A stretch of 64,000 nucleotides of DNA, taken from positions 1 through 64,000 of the forward strand of contig JAXEJQ010000028.1 in assembly GCA_034101475.1 (NCBI GenBank), given 5' to 3'. Below, piece by piece: positions 52,664 through 60,700 of the stretch. A program made the position numbers and the translations under genes. How positions within the stretch are numbered: the first letter of the stretch is position 1; each line of letters opens with the position of its first letter. This DNA is from Limivivens sp034101475 (lineage in GTDB: Bacteria > Bacillota > Clostridia > Lachnospirales > Lachnospiraceae). Below the pieces are notes generated by a model. It saw only the letters and a program-made list of their open reading frames with translations. It did not search any database and was not told where the DNA came from.

Positions 52664-52869
52664 GTAACTGTTCAGAACAGGCCGATGATGCCAGGATCAC
52701 AAGAGGCTATACGGATTGTTCCGTGCTTCGCACTCCCACAATCCTGCCCAATATTCGGATATCGTGGGACATTCGTCCCACTTTTATCCTCATACTGGGG
52801 CGGGTCAATCAGTCATAGAACCACTTATGCGCAAGCGCACCGTGGTTTATGACTTTTGACCCTGGCATC
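52664..52869. repeat. Intergenic palindromic element cluster between the PAP2 and germination genes
   Basis: The 318-base gap opens with GTAACTGTTCAGA (52664-52676), the end sequence of the element at 38789. GATGCCAGGATCA (52687-52699) is inverted with one mismatch as TGACCCTGGCATC (52857-52869), bounding 183 bp. Inside, 52708-52793 holds the hairpin core GGATTGT...ACAATCC and a second hairpin GTGGGAC-ATTC-GTCCCAC; 52731-52793 matches the inverse of 55030-55092 at 59 of 63 positions. No gene is seen. Confidence 0.75.
52802..52862. repeat. Long nested palindrome
   Basis: Segments pair in order around a 2-base centre: GGGTCAA/TTGACCC, AGTCATA/TATGACT, AACCAC/GTGGTT and TGCGC/GCGCA. The whole folds as one hairpin of about 61 bases with a few bulged bases. 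A T-rich stretch follows 8 bases after it on the plus strand (TTTTTATTATT), but no gene ends there. Confidence 0.8.
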
Positions 52870-52883
52870 TTTTTATTATTGTA

Positions 52884-52913
52884 ACATAGTTTACGCATTT
52901 TGCGGAGATACTA
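52884..52913 (+). promoter_or_regulatory. Possible forespore (sigma-G-like) promoter of the germination gene
   Basis: ACATA at 52884-52888 and GATACTA at 52907-52913 are 18 bases apart, similar to the sigma-G pattern. There is no good vegetative promoter in the gap. Tentative. Confidence 0.3.
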
Positions 52914-52949
52914 TTTCGGAAAAGAAAAACATGAGCGGAGAGAAAAGAT

Positions 52950-54380
52950 ATGGACGAAAAGAAAATCTCGGAAAGCCTCCGGGTAAATCAGGCCCTGCTG
53001 GATCAGATTCTGGACACGGAACATAATTTTGACCTTATTTTTCGACCGGCAAGAGTGGCAGAACGGGAAGCCGGGTTCTATTTTATTGACGGTTTTGTGA
53101 AGGATGACATTATGGAAAAGCTTTTGGAGTTTTTCTATTCCCTGACGCCGGAGGATCTGCCGGAGGACAGCAGCGAGCTGTCCTGGGACGCATTACCCTA
53201 TGTGGAAGTGGATCTCCTGGAAAAAACTGATCAGATTGTGGATGCGGTGCTGTCCGGAACAGTGTGCATGTTTATTGATGGATTTTCCAGGTGTTTTGCC
53301 ATTGACTGCCGGACTTATCCGGCAAGAAGTGTGGAGGAGCCGGAAAAGGACAAGGTTCTCCGGGGATCCAGGGACGGTTTTGTGGAAACGGTGATCTGCA
53401 ATACGGCACTGATTCGCCGCAGAATCCGCAGGCCGGAGCTTTCCATGGAGATTCTGCGGGCGGGAGAGGCATCCAAAACGGACATTGTTCTCTGCTGTAT
53501 GAAGGACCGTGTGGACCAGAAGCTGCTGGATACTGTCCGGGAACGGATCCGCAATGTAAAGGTTGATGCTCTGACCATGAACCAGGAGAGCCTGGCGGAA
53601 TGCATTTACCGGGGAAAATGGTATAATCCTTTTCCGAAATTCAAGTACACGGAGCGGCCGGACGCAGCGGCAGCAGGCATCCTGGAGGGGAAAATTGCTG
53701 TTCTGGTGGACAATTCTCCTGCAGCGCTGATGCTTCCGGCAACGCTGTTTGATATTATGGAGGAAGCGGATGATTTTTATTTCCCGCCTGTCACCGGAAC
53801 CTATCTGCGGTTCAGCCGTTTTCTGATCGGGCTGCTGGCCCTGTTTCTGACACCGGTCTGGCTGCTGCTCATGCAGAATCCCCGGTGGATTCCGGCAGCA
53901 CTGGAATTCATCAAGGTTCAGGATACGGTGAATGTGCCTCTGATTCTTCAGCTTCTGATCCTGGAGCTGGCCATTGACGGGATGAAGCTTGCAGCTATCA
54001 ATACGCCTTCTATGCTGACCACGCCCCTGAGTGTGATTGCAGCGCTGGTCATCGGGGACTTTGCGGCCCAGTCGGGCTGGTTTAACGCGGAAACCATGCT
54101 GTATATGGCCTTTGTGGCCATTGCAAACTATATGCAGGCAAGTTATGAACTGGGCTATGCTTTTAAATTTATGCGGATTCTGCTCCTGCTTCTGACCTGG
54201 GCATTTGATTTCTGGGGATTTCTCGCCGGAACAGCGTTGATCGGCATTATCATGCTGACCAATAAAACGATTTCCGGGGAAAGCTATTTATATCCGCTGA
54301 TTCCCTTTGACGGACCTCAGCTTGCGCGAAGACTGTTTCGCAGGCGGATTTCCTGTGATTATCCGGAGCAGAAGAGATGA
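52950..54380 (+). CDS. GerA-family spore germination protein
   Basis: The 476-residue protein has the two-part GerA layout: a soluble N-terminal half (about 1-285) with DGFSRCFAIDCRTYPARSVE and the block RGSRDGFVETVICNTALIRR, and a membrane half with about five helices (290-440), including PAALMLPATLFDIMEEADDF before it and YMQASYELGYAFKF. It could be an A subunit of a nutrient receptor or a SpoVAF-like protein; no B or C subunit gene is adjacent, which favours the orphan or SpoVAF-like reading. RBS GGAGAG precedes the ATG. Its presence says the organism forms spores or descends from a spore former. Confidence 0.9.
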   Translation: MDEKKISESLRVNQALLDQILDTEHNFDLIFRPARVAEREAGFYFIDGFVKDDIMEKLLEFFYSLTPEDLPEDSSELSWDALPYVEVDLLEKTDQIVDAVLSGTVCMFIDGFSRCFAIDCRTYPARSVEEPEKDKVLRGSRDGFVETVICNTALIRRRIRRPELSMEILRAGEASKTDIVLCCMKDRVDQKLLDTVRERIRNVKVDALTMNQESLAECIYRGKWYNPFPKFKYTERPDAAAAGILEGKIAVLVDNSPAALMLPATLFDIMEEADDFYFPPVTGTYLRFSRFLIGLLALFLTPVWLLLMQNPRWIPAALEFIKVQDTVNVPLILQLLILELAIDGMKLAAINTPSMLTTPLSVIAALVIGDFAAQSGWFNAETMLYMAFVAIANYMQASYELGYAFKFMRILLLLLTWAFDFWGFLAGTALIGIIMLTNKTISGESYLYPLIPFDGPQLARRLFRRRISCDYPEQKR

Positions 54381-54404
54381 TTCCAGAAAATTCTATGAAA
54401 GGAT

Positions 54405-54435
54405 GGAATAAAAAAATCTGCTTTCGCGCATAGTA
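54405..54435 (+). promoter_or_regulatory. Possible forespore (sigma-G-like) promoter of the lipoprotein gene
   Basis: GGAATA at 54405-54410, an 18-base spacer and CATAGTA at 54429-54435 approximate the sigma-G consensus (x-x-AATA and CATxxTA). Confidence 0.35.
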
Positions 54436-54486
54436 TTAACGAGGACAACACTCATATGAAAAATTCAGAGGCAAAGGAGAGTAATC

Positions 54487-54891
54487 ATGAGACAGTGGAA
54501 ATCAGGAATTCTGGTATTAATGATGTGTGTATGCATGCTGGCCCTGACCGGATGCCGGACCAACAAAAACGGAACAGCCACGACAGAAAACGCGGCAGCC
54601 GGCAATAATCAGACCGCCGGAACCGAAAAGAATACCACAGGGAATAATGCAGCAGGAAACAACGCGGCAGGAACCGCGGAGACAAACCTGACAAACGGGA
54701 ATGGCACGACAAAGCAGAACGGCAGCACCGTGGACAATAACGGAAATGTCAACGGAGCAACAGACGGAACCGTCCGGGAAAGTGAGGGCCTGGTTGATGA
54801 ACTGGGAAATGACATCCGAAACGGGGTGGACAACATGGCGGATGATCTGCGGGACGGTACCGGGAAAGTGACTGAAGAGACAAACCGGTAA
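54487..54891 (+). CDS. Small lipoprotein of unknown function
   Basis: The 134-residue protein has a lipoprotein signal peptide ending in the lipobox LALTGC (Cys at about 22). The following 70 residues are low-complexity, dominated by Asn, Gly, Thr and Ala, like a flexible spacer. The last 35 (SEGLVDELGNDIRNGVDNMA) are amphipathic and helical. The tail recalls short sporulation lipoproteins of the YhcN/YlaJ kind, but the similarity is too weak to assign. AAAGGAGAG precedes the ATG. It follows the GerA-type gene by 106 bases and may be expressed in the forespore. Confidence 0.75.
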   Translation: MRQWKSGILVLMMCVCMLALTGCRTNKNGTATTENAAAGNNQTAGTEKNTTGNNAAGNNAAGTAETNLTNGNGTTKQNGSTVDNNGNVNGATDGTVRESEGLVDELGNDIRNGVDNMADDLRDGTGKVTEETNR

Positions 54892-54933
54892 ACAGCGGTT
54901 CGGGCGGAAACACTTGCACGATACCGGGTTTTT

Positions 54934-55031
54934 CATTATAATGAGCCAGGGGACGAATGGACATGAAAATCCGTGCCTGCATGGATTTTCATGTCCATGG
55001 GATCCGCAGGCCCATTTGTAAGGTGGCTCAT
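54934..55031 (-). repeat. Intergenic hairpin-module repeat, third copy, in a compact TIR unit
   Basis: ATGGACATGAAAATCC (54957-54972) and GGATTTTCATGTCCAT (54983-54998) form a perfect 16-bp stem with a 10-base loop. Outside it, ATGAGCCAGGGGACGAATGG (54941-54960) is inverted, imperfectly, by CCCATTTGTAAGGTGGCTCA (55011-55030), so the unit has terminal inverted repeats and is only about 95 bp long. It is the inverse orientation of the copies at 10692 and 40491. Confidence 0.75.
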
Positions 55032-55092
55032 GAGGATAAAAGTGGGACGCATGTCCTGCGATATCCGAATATTGGGCAGGAGTGTGGGAGTG
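55030..55092 (-). repeat. Copy of the 63-bp repeat also at 52731-52793
   Basis: The reverse complement matches 52731-52793 at 59 of 63 bases, including CCCAATATTCGGATATCG and CCCACTTTTATCCTCAT. It abuts the hairpin unit at 54934-55031, sharing the ATGAG end. Confidence 0.85.
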
Positions 55093-55137
55093 TGAACCAC
55101 ACACCGGCCGTTTACACGGAGAAAGGGGGATGAAACG

Positions 55138-55917
55138 GTGAAATTTCGCCCGTGCATTGATATACATAACGGAAAGGTAAAACAGATTGTAGGCGGAAGC
55201 CTGCGGGATGAGCGGGATACGGCATCTGAAAATTTTGTCTCTGAGCAGGATGCCGCCTGGTATGCCGGCTTTTATAAAAAGGATCAGATAAAGGGAGGCC
55301 ATGTGATTCTTCTCAACGGGGCAGATTCTCCGTATTTTGAGGCCACCAGAAACCAGGCGCTGGAAGCGCTGCGGGCCTACCCTGGGGGACTACAGCTGGG
55401 CGGCGGTGTCAATGATGAAAATGCGGAAGGCTATCTGGATGCAGGAGCTTCTCACGTGATCGTCACAAGCTTCGTATTTCGGAACGGGCACTTCAGCCGG
55501 GAGAATCTGGAACGGATGGTACGTGCTGTGGGAAAAGAGAAACTGGTTCTGGATCTGAGCTGTCGGAAAAAAGAAGGAGCGTATTATATTGTCACTGACC
55601 GCTGGCAGAACTTTACGGATGTGGTTCTGACTCCGGAGGTTCTGGATGAGCTGGCCGGAAGCTGCGATGAATTTCTGATTCATGCGGTGGATGTGGAGGG
55701 CAGAGCCTCCGGCATTGAGCAGGATCTTGCGGCCATGCTGGGAAGCTGGCATAAAATTCCGGTAACCTATGCCGGGGGTGTGGGAAGCTATGAAGACCTG
55801 GAAATACTGAAACACCTGGGCGGGGGGTATCTGGACGTTACGGTGGGAAGCGCGCTGGATCTGTTTGGGGGAAACCTGTCTTATCGGAAAATCCTGGAAG
55901 CGTTTCCTCAGAAATGA
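55138..55917 (+). CDS. hisA: ProFAR isomerase HisA, eukaryotic (His6-like) type
   Basis: The 259-residue TIM-barrel protein begins at a GTG with AAAGGGGGA upstream (the only ATG nearby runs into a stop at once). FRPCIDIHNGKVKQIVGGSL and LQLGGGVNDENAEGYLDAGA match the eukaryote-type HisA, which differs from the usual bacterial HisA by insertions; the catalytic Asp residues (in CIDIHNG and LVLDLSC) are present. It opens the ribose ring of ProFAR in the fourth step of histidine synthesis. No other his gene adjoins. The palindromic elements end 45 bases upstream. Confidence 0.88.
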   Translation: MKFRPCIDIHNGKVKQIVGGSLRDERDTASENFVSEQDAAWYAGFYKKDQIKGGHVILLNGADSPYFEATRNQALEALRAYPGGLQLGGGVNDENAEGYLDAGASHVIVTSFVFRNGHFSRENLERMVRAVGKEKLVLDLSCRKKEGAYYIVTDRWQNFTDVVLTPEVLDELAGSCDEFLIHAVDVEGRASGIEQDLAAMLGSWHKIPVTYAGGVGSYEDLEILKHLGGGYLDVTVGSALDLFGGNLSYRKILEAFPQK

Positions 55918-55955
55918 CCGTTGCCATGCGTTTTTCTTTTCAAATGAGAAAAATG

Positions 55956-55983
55956 TTGTAAAATTGTCAGGATATGGTATAAT
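55956..55983 (+). promoter_or_regulatory. Promoter of hpf
   Basis: TTGTAA (55956-55961), 16 bases and TATAAT (55978-55983) precede hpf. The predicted leader is about 135 bases; I recognise no riboswitch in it. Confidence 0.6.
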
Positions 55984-56124
55984 AATTTCATAGCATTCAG
56001 AACATTCCCGGAAAACAGCGGGAAATCCTCGTACATCATGCAGAATTAGTGCCTGACTTTTAAACAGTTGAAAGCCGGGACGCGGGGATCAGTGCTAGAA
56101 ATCCAGAGAAAAGGAGTTGGGCAT

Positions 56125-56652
56125 ATGCGTTATACAATCAGCGGAAAAAATCTTGAGGTGACAGAGGCCCTGAGAAATGTCGTAATGGACAAGCTTGGCA
56201 AACTGGAAAGATACTTCACTCCTGAGACAGAGATTATTGTAACCATGAGCGTGGAAAAGGAACGGCAGAAAATAGAGGTGACCATTCCGGTAAAAGGAAA
56301 TATCATCCGTTCCGAACAGGTAAGCAATGACATGTATGTATCCATTGACCTGGTAGAAGAAGTGATCGAACGCCAGCTTCGGAAATACAAAAACAAAATT
56401 GTGGACAGACAGCAGGAGGGCGGAAACTTCCGGAAAGAATTTATCGAGAAGGAAGTGGAGGATGAAGAAGAAATCCAGATCATCCGTACAAAACAGTTTG
56501 GCATGAAGCCCATGTATCCGGAGGATGCATGCATCCAGATGGAACTGCTGGGACATAGCTTTTTCGTATTCCGCAATGCAGAGACGGAAGAAGTAAACGT
56601 GGTTTACAAGAGAAAAGGAAACACCTACGGTCTGATTGAGCCGGAGTGCTGA
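56125..56652 (+). CDS. hpf: Long-form ribosome hibernation-promoting factor
   Basis: ATG 56125 has AAGGAG eight bases upstream and begins MRYTISGKNLEVTEALRNVV, the normal HPF start; an upstream in-frame start is not family-like. The 175 residues comprise the S30AE/YfiA domain (1-95), a charged linker and a C-terminal HPF domain (about 118-175, QFGMKPMYPEDACIQMELLG), so it is the long form that dimerises 70S ribosomes into 100S in stationary phase. It is followed by terminator hairpins and the separate secA promoter. Confidence 0.95.
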   Translation: MRYTISGKNLEVTEALRNVVMDKLGKLERYFTPETEIIVTMSVEKERQKIEVTIPVKGNIIRSEQVSNDMYVSIDLVEEVIERQLRKYKNKIVDRQQEGGNFRKEFIEKEVEDEEEIQIIRTKQFGMKPMYPEDACIQMELLGHSFFVFRNAETEEVNVVYKRKGNTYGLIEPEC

Positions 56653-56660
56653 CAGATGAC

Positions 56661-56744
56661 TGAATGGGCAGACCGCCCATTCCTGAGAGTGAAAATCCAG
56701 TCCTTCACAGAGAAATCTGCATGGCCTGCCTTTTCACTCTTTTC
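56661..56744 (+). terminator. Terminator region after hpf
   Basis: A first stem GAATGGGC/GCCCATTC (56662-56682) has no T run. A second, AGAGTGAAAA (56686-56695) with TTTTCACTCT (56731-56740), is extended inside by imperfect pairing and followed by TTTCTG. The second is the likelier terminator. Confidence 0.6.
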
Positions 56745-56780
56745 TGTATTGCGGCATCTCGCTTTTTATAAAAATTTTCA

Positions 56781-56809
56781 TTGTTAATCTTTGGGGAAAG
56801 TGGTAGAAT
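56781..56809 (+). promoter_or_regulatory. Promoter of secA
   Basis: TTGTTA (56781-56786), 17 bases and TAGAAT (56804-56809). Confidence 0.6.
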
Positions 56810-56891
56810 AGAAAAGGTTAAGTAACAGCGTGCGTCTGCGGAAGGATTTCGAAGACCGCCAGACAGAAAGTTTAATAGGAGAAAAAGCATC

Positions 56892-59456
56892 ATGAATTTG
56901 ATTCAAAAAGTATTCGGTACACACAGCGAACGTGAAATAAAAAGAATCATGCCGCTGGTAGAGAAGATAGAGGCCCTGCGGCCGACCATGCAGGCTCTTT
57001 CCGATGAAGAGCTGCGCGGGAAGACCAAAGAGTACAAAAAGCGCCTGGCAGAGGGGGAGACCCTGGATGATCTGCTGCCGGAAGCTTTTGCCACTGTCCG
57101 GGAAGCAGCAAGGCGTGTACTGAATATGGAGCCGTACCGTGTTCAGCTGATCGGCGGTATTATCCTCCATCAGGGCCGTATTGCAGAGATGCGTACCGGT
57201 GAAGGAAAAACTCTGGTCTCCACTCTTCCGGCTTACTTAAATGCCCTGGAGGGAAAAGGTGTTCATGTGGTTACAGTCAATGACTATCTGGCACACCGTG
57301 ATGCCGAGTGGATGGGGCAGGTACACCGGTTCCTGGGACTGACCGTAGGCTGCGTTCTGAACTCCATGAATAATGACGAGCGCCGGGAGCAGTATGCCTG
57401 CGATATTACCTACATTACGAACAACGAGGACGGTTTCGACTATCTTCGTGACAATATGGTTATCTACAAAGAGCAGCTTGTACAGCGGGAGCTGCACTAC
57501 GCCATTATCGATGAGATCGACTCGATTCTGATAGATGAAGCCAGGACTCCGCTGATCATTTCCGGTCAGAGCGGCAAGTCCACCAGACTTTATGAGGTCT
57601 GTGATGTGCTGGCCAGACAGCTTCAGCGGGGCGAAGCCAGCGGCGAAGTGACCAAGATGTCTGCGATTATGGGCGAGGAGATCACGGAGACCGGGGATTT
57701 CATCGTGAATGAGAAGGACAAGGTTGTCACCCTTACCGCCGATGGTGTGAAGAAGGTAGAGAAGTTCTTCCAGATCGAGAACCTGTCCGATCCGGAGAAC
57801 CTGGAGATTCAGCATAATGTGGATCTGGCTCTGCGTGCCAATAACCTGATGTTCCGGGACAAGGATTACGTGGTAAAGGACGATGAGATTCTGATCGTTG
57901 ACGAATTTACGGGACGTATCATGCCGGGACGCCGTTATTCCGACGGCCTGCATCAGGCGATTGAGGCCAAAGAGCACGTAAAGGTAAAGCGGGAGAGCAA
58001 GACCCTTGCCACCATTACCTTCCAGAACTTCTTCAATAAATATAAAAAGAAAGCCGGTATGACCGGTACCGCCCTTACCGAAGAGAAGGAATTCCGTGAG
58101 ATTTACGGAATGGACGTTGTGGAGATCCCCACCAACCGCCCGGTTATCCGAAAGGATCTGGAAGATGCGGTTTACATGACAAAAAAGGAAAAATTCCATG
58201 CGGTTGTGGATGCCATTAAAGAGGCCCATGCCAAGGGACAGCCGGTGCTGGTGGGTACCATTACCATCGAGACCTCCGAACTGCTCAGCGGCATGCTGAA
58301 GAGAGAAGGCATCCAGCACAAGGTACTGAATGCCAAGTTCCACGAGCTGGAGGCAGAGATTGTTGCGGAGGCCGGACGTCATGGCGCCGTGACCATTGCC
58401 ACCAACATGGCAGGCCGTGGTACGGATATCAAGCTGGATGAGGATGCCAGGGAGGCCGGCGGTCTGAAGATCATCGGTACCGAGCGTCACGAGTCCCGGC
58501 GTATTGACAATCAGCTCCGTGGCCGTTCCGGACGTCAGGGAGATCCGGGTGAATCCCGCTTCTATATTTCCCTGGAGGACGATCTGATGCGTCTGTTCGG
58601 TTCTGAGAGACTGATGGGCGTGTTCCGTTCCCTGGGTGTGGCTGAAAATGAACAGATTGAGCATAAGATGCTTTCCAGTGCCATTCAGAAGGCCCAGGAG
58701 AAAATTGAGAGCAATAACTACGGAATCCGTAAGAACCTGCTGGAGTACGACCAGGTAAACAACGAGCAGCGTGAAATTATTTATGCCGAGCGCCGCCGGG
58801 TACTGGACGGAGAGAGCATGCGGGATTCCATCTACAAGATGATCACCAGCACGGTAGACAACATTGTGGATACCTGCATTTCGGATGACCAGGAATCCAG
58901 CGAATGGAATCTTACCGAGCTGAACGGTCTGCTGCTTCCGATCATTCCGCTGCCGAAGATTCAGGTAGACGGCAAGATGAAGAAAAATGAGCTGAAGCAG
59001 TCTCTGAAGGAGAAGGCTGTGAAGCTTTATGAGAGCAAGGAAGCAGAATTTCCCGAGGCAGAGCAGGTTCGGGAGCTGGAGCGTGTGATCCTTCTGAAGG
59101 TGATTGACCGGAAGTGGATGGATCATATCGATGATATGGATCAGCTCCGTCAGGGCATCGGCCTTCAGGCATATGGCCAGAAGGACCCGAAGGTTGAATA
59201 CAAGATGATCGGTTATGAGATGTTTGACGAGATGACCACCTCCATTCAGCAGGATACCATCCGGATGCTGTATCATGTGAAGGTAGAGCAGAAGGTTGAA
59301 AGAGAAGAGGTAGCCAAGGTAACCGGCACGAATAAGGATGATACCACCGTCCGCGCTCCGAAGAAACGCGAGACGGAGAAGATTTATCCCAACGATCCCT
59401 GTCCCTGCGGCAGCGGCAAGAAATACAAACAGTGCTGCGGCAGAAAGAAAATCTGA
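56892..59456 (+). CDS. secA: Preprotein translocase ATPase SecA
   Basis: The 854-residue protein contains Walker A MRTGEGKTL near 99-107, the DEAD-type motif IDEIDSILIDEARTPLI near 206, the second RecA domain with TNMAGRGTDIKL and QLRGRSGRQGDPG, the helical scaffold with KVIDRKWMDHIDDMDQLRQG, and a C-terminal zinc finger CPCGSGKKYKQCC that binds SecB and lipids. It drives protein export through SecYEG with ATP. RBS TAGGAG precedes the ATG. A strong terminator follows, whose loop holds the -35 of the prfB promoter. Confidence 0.97.
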   Translation: MNLIQKVFGTHSEREIKRIMPLVEKIEALRPTMQALSDEELRGKTKEYKKRLAEGETLDDLLPEAFATVREAARRVLNMEPYRVQLIGGIILHQGRIAEMRTGEGKTLVSTLPAYLNALEGKGVHVVTVNDYLAHRDAEWMGQVHRFLGLTVGCVLNSMNNDERREQYACDITYITNNEDGFDYLRDNMVIYKEQLVQRELHYAIIDEIDSILIDEARTPLIISGQSGKSTRLYEVCDVLARQLQRGEASGEVTKMSAIMGEEITETGDFIVNEKDKVVTLTADGVKKVEKFFQIENLSDPENLEIQHNVDLALRANNLMFRDKDYVVKDDEILIVDEFTGRIMPGRRYSDGLHQAIEAKEHVKVKRESKTLATITFQNFFNKYKKKAGMTGTALTEEKEFREIYGMDVVEIPTNRPVIRKDLEDAVYMTKKEKFHAVVDAIKEAHAKGQPVLVGTITIETSELLSGMLKREGIQHKVLNAKFHELEAEIVAEAGRHGAVTIATNMAGRGTDIKLDEDAREAGGLKIIGTERHESRRIDNQLRGRSGRQGDPGESRFYISLEDDLMRLFGSERLMGVFRSLGVAENEQIEHKMLSSAIQKAQEKIESNNYGIRKNLLEYDQVNNEQREIIYAERRRVLDGESMRDSIYKMITSTVDNIVDTCISDDQESSEWNLTELNGLLLPIIPLPKIQVDGKMKKNELKQSLKEKAVKLYESKEAEFPEAEQVRELERVILLKVIDRKWMDHIDDMDQLRQGIGLQAYGQKDPKVEYKMIGYEMFDEMTTSIQQDTIRMLYHVKVEQKVEREEVAKVTGTNKDDTTVRAPKKRETEKIYPNDPCPCGSGKKYKQCCGRKKI

Positions 59457-59465
59457 TACAAGCAA

Positions 59466-59505
59466 AAAAAGGCCGATTTGCTTTTACAAACCGGCCTTTT
59501 TGTTA
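59466..59505 (+). terminator. Intrinsic terminator after secA
   Basis: AAAAAGGCCGATTTG (59466-59480) pairs with CAAACCGGCCTTTTT (59487-59501) with one mismatch-type pair over a 6-base loop; the 3' arm itself ends in the T run. Confidence 0.92.
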
Positions 59506-59511
59506 TATACT
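59483..59511 (+). promoter_or_regulatory. Promoter of prfB, overlapping the secA terminator
   Basis: TTTACA (59483-59488) lies in the loop of the secA terminator, and TATACT (59506-59511) follows after 17 bases, so the terminator's 3' arm is the promoter spacer. Confidence 0.65.
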
Positions 59512-59547
59512 AAGAAAGAAAAAAATTATAGAAAGCGGGTGAAGCTT

Positions 59548-60688
59548 GTGGTTGAATTAGACCAGTTTAAATTTACGTTAAACAATTATAAAAAACCATT
59601 AGTGGAAGTGAGGGATTCACTTTGACCTGGTGAACAAAGAACAGAAGATCCAGGAATTAGAACGAAAAATGGAGGAACCGGATTTTTGGGATGATCCACA
59701 GAAGTCCCAGGAGTCCATGAAAACCCTGAGCAGCATGAAGGAGGATGTGGCCGTTTATGCCAGACTTGAAGAGCTGTTCGAAGAGATTGAAACCTTAATC
59801 GAGCTGGGAAATGAAGAGAATGATCCTTCCCTGATTCCTGAGGTGGAGTCTACCCTGAATGAATTTATTCAGAAATATGATGCCATTCGTATGAAAACCC
59901 TTCTGTCCGGTGAATATGATGCGGACAATGCCATTGTGACCCTTCATGCGGGGGCCGGCGGAACCGAGTCCTGTGACTGGGCCGGGATGCTCTACCGGAT
60001 GTACAACAAATGGGCGGATAAGAAGGGCTTCTCTGTGGAAGTTCTGGATTATCTGGACGGCGACGAGGCGGGGATCAAATCGGTTACCTTCCAGGTCAAC
60101 GGAACCAATGCTTACGGATACCTGAAATCCGAAAAAGGTGTTCACCGTCTGGTGCGGATCTCTCCATTCAACGCGGCGGGCAAACGTCAGACTTCTTTCG
60201 TATCCTGTGATGTGATGCCGGATATTGAGGAGGATGTGGATGTGGAGATCCGGGAAGAGGATCTGCGGATCGATACCTACCGTTCCAGCGGCGCAGGTGG
60301 TCAGCATATCAACAAGACCTCCTCCGCCATCCGAATCACTCATATTCCCACCAATATCGTGGTTCAGTGTCAGAATGAGCGCTCCCAGTTCCAGAACAAG
60401 GATAAGGCCATGCAGATGCTGAAGGCGAAGCTGTATCTGTTAAAGCAGCAGGAAAATGCGGAGAAGGTTTCCGGAATCCGGGGTGAAGTCAAGGAAATCG
60501 GCTGGGGCAACCAGATTCGTTCCTATGTTATGCAGCCCTATACCATGGTCAAGGATCACCGTACCGGAGCAGAGACAGGAAATACGGACGCGGTGATGGA
60601 CGGCGGCATCGATCTGTTCATCAATGCCTATCTGAAATGGCTGACGCTGGGTGAGTCTGCCGGCGACACCTCTGAACTGTTAGAATGA
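59548..60688 (+). CDS. prfB: Peptide chain release factor 2, with programmed +1 frameshift
   Basis: The gene is in two frames. A GTG at 59548 starts 25 codons ending VEVRDSL before an in-frame TGA at 59623; translation then continues one base on, from GAC at 59624, to 60688, for 379 residues in all. E. coli RF2 has the same 25 codons before its shift. The second part has the S-P-F anticodon-mimic that reads UGA/UAA (RISPFNAAGKRQTSF) and the GGQ motif (SSGAGGQHINKTSSA). Low RF2 slows reading of the TGA and favours the shift, an autoregulatory loop. An in-frame GTG at 59539 is a less likely start. The gene has its own promoter. Confidence 0.95.
59611..59626 (+). promoter_or_regulatory. RF2 +1 frameshift site
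   Basis: AGGGATTCACTTTGAC contains the slippery CTT-TGA-C with a Shine-Dalgarno-like AGGGA upstream. The purine-rich stimulator is three bases farther from the stop, or shorter, than the AGGGGG of E. coli. Confidence 0.9.
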
Positions 60689-60700
60689 TGTTGGAGTCAA

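Noticed and set aside
54957..54998. Terminator of the small lipoprotein gene
   Set aside because: The 16-bp stem lacks a T run in either direction and is shared with two other intergenic sites, so it is treated as a repeat module.
57237..59465. Open frame of 742 codons antisense to secA
   Set aside because: It mirrors SecA codons. SecA is complete and unmistakable, and the antisense product has no recognisable motif.
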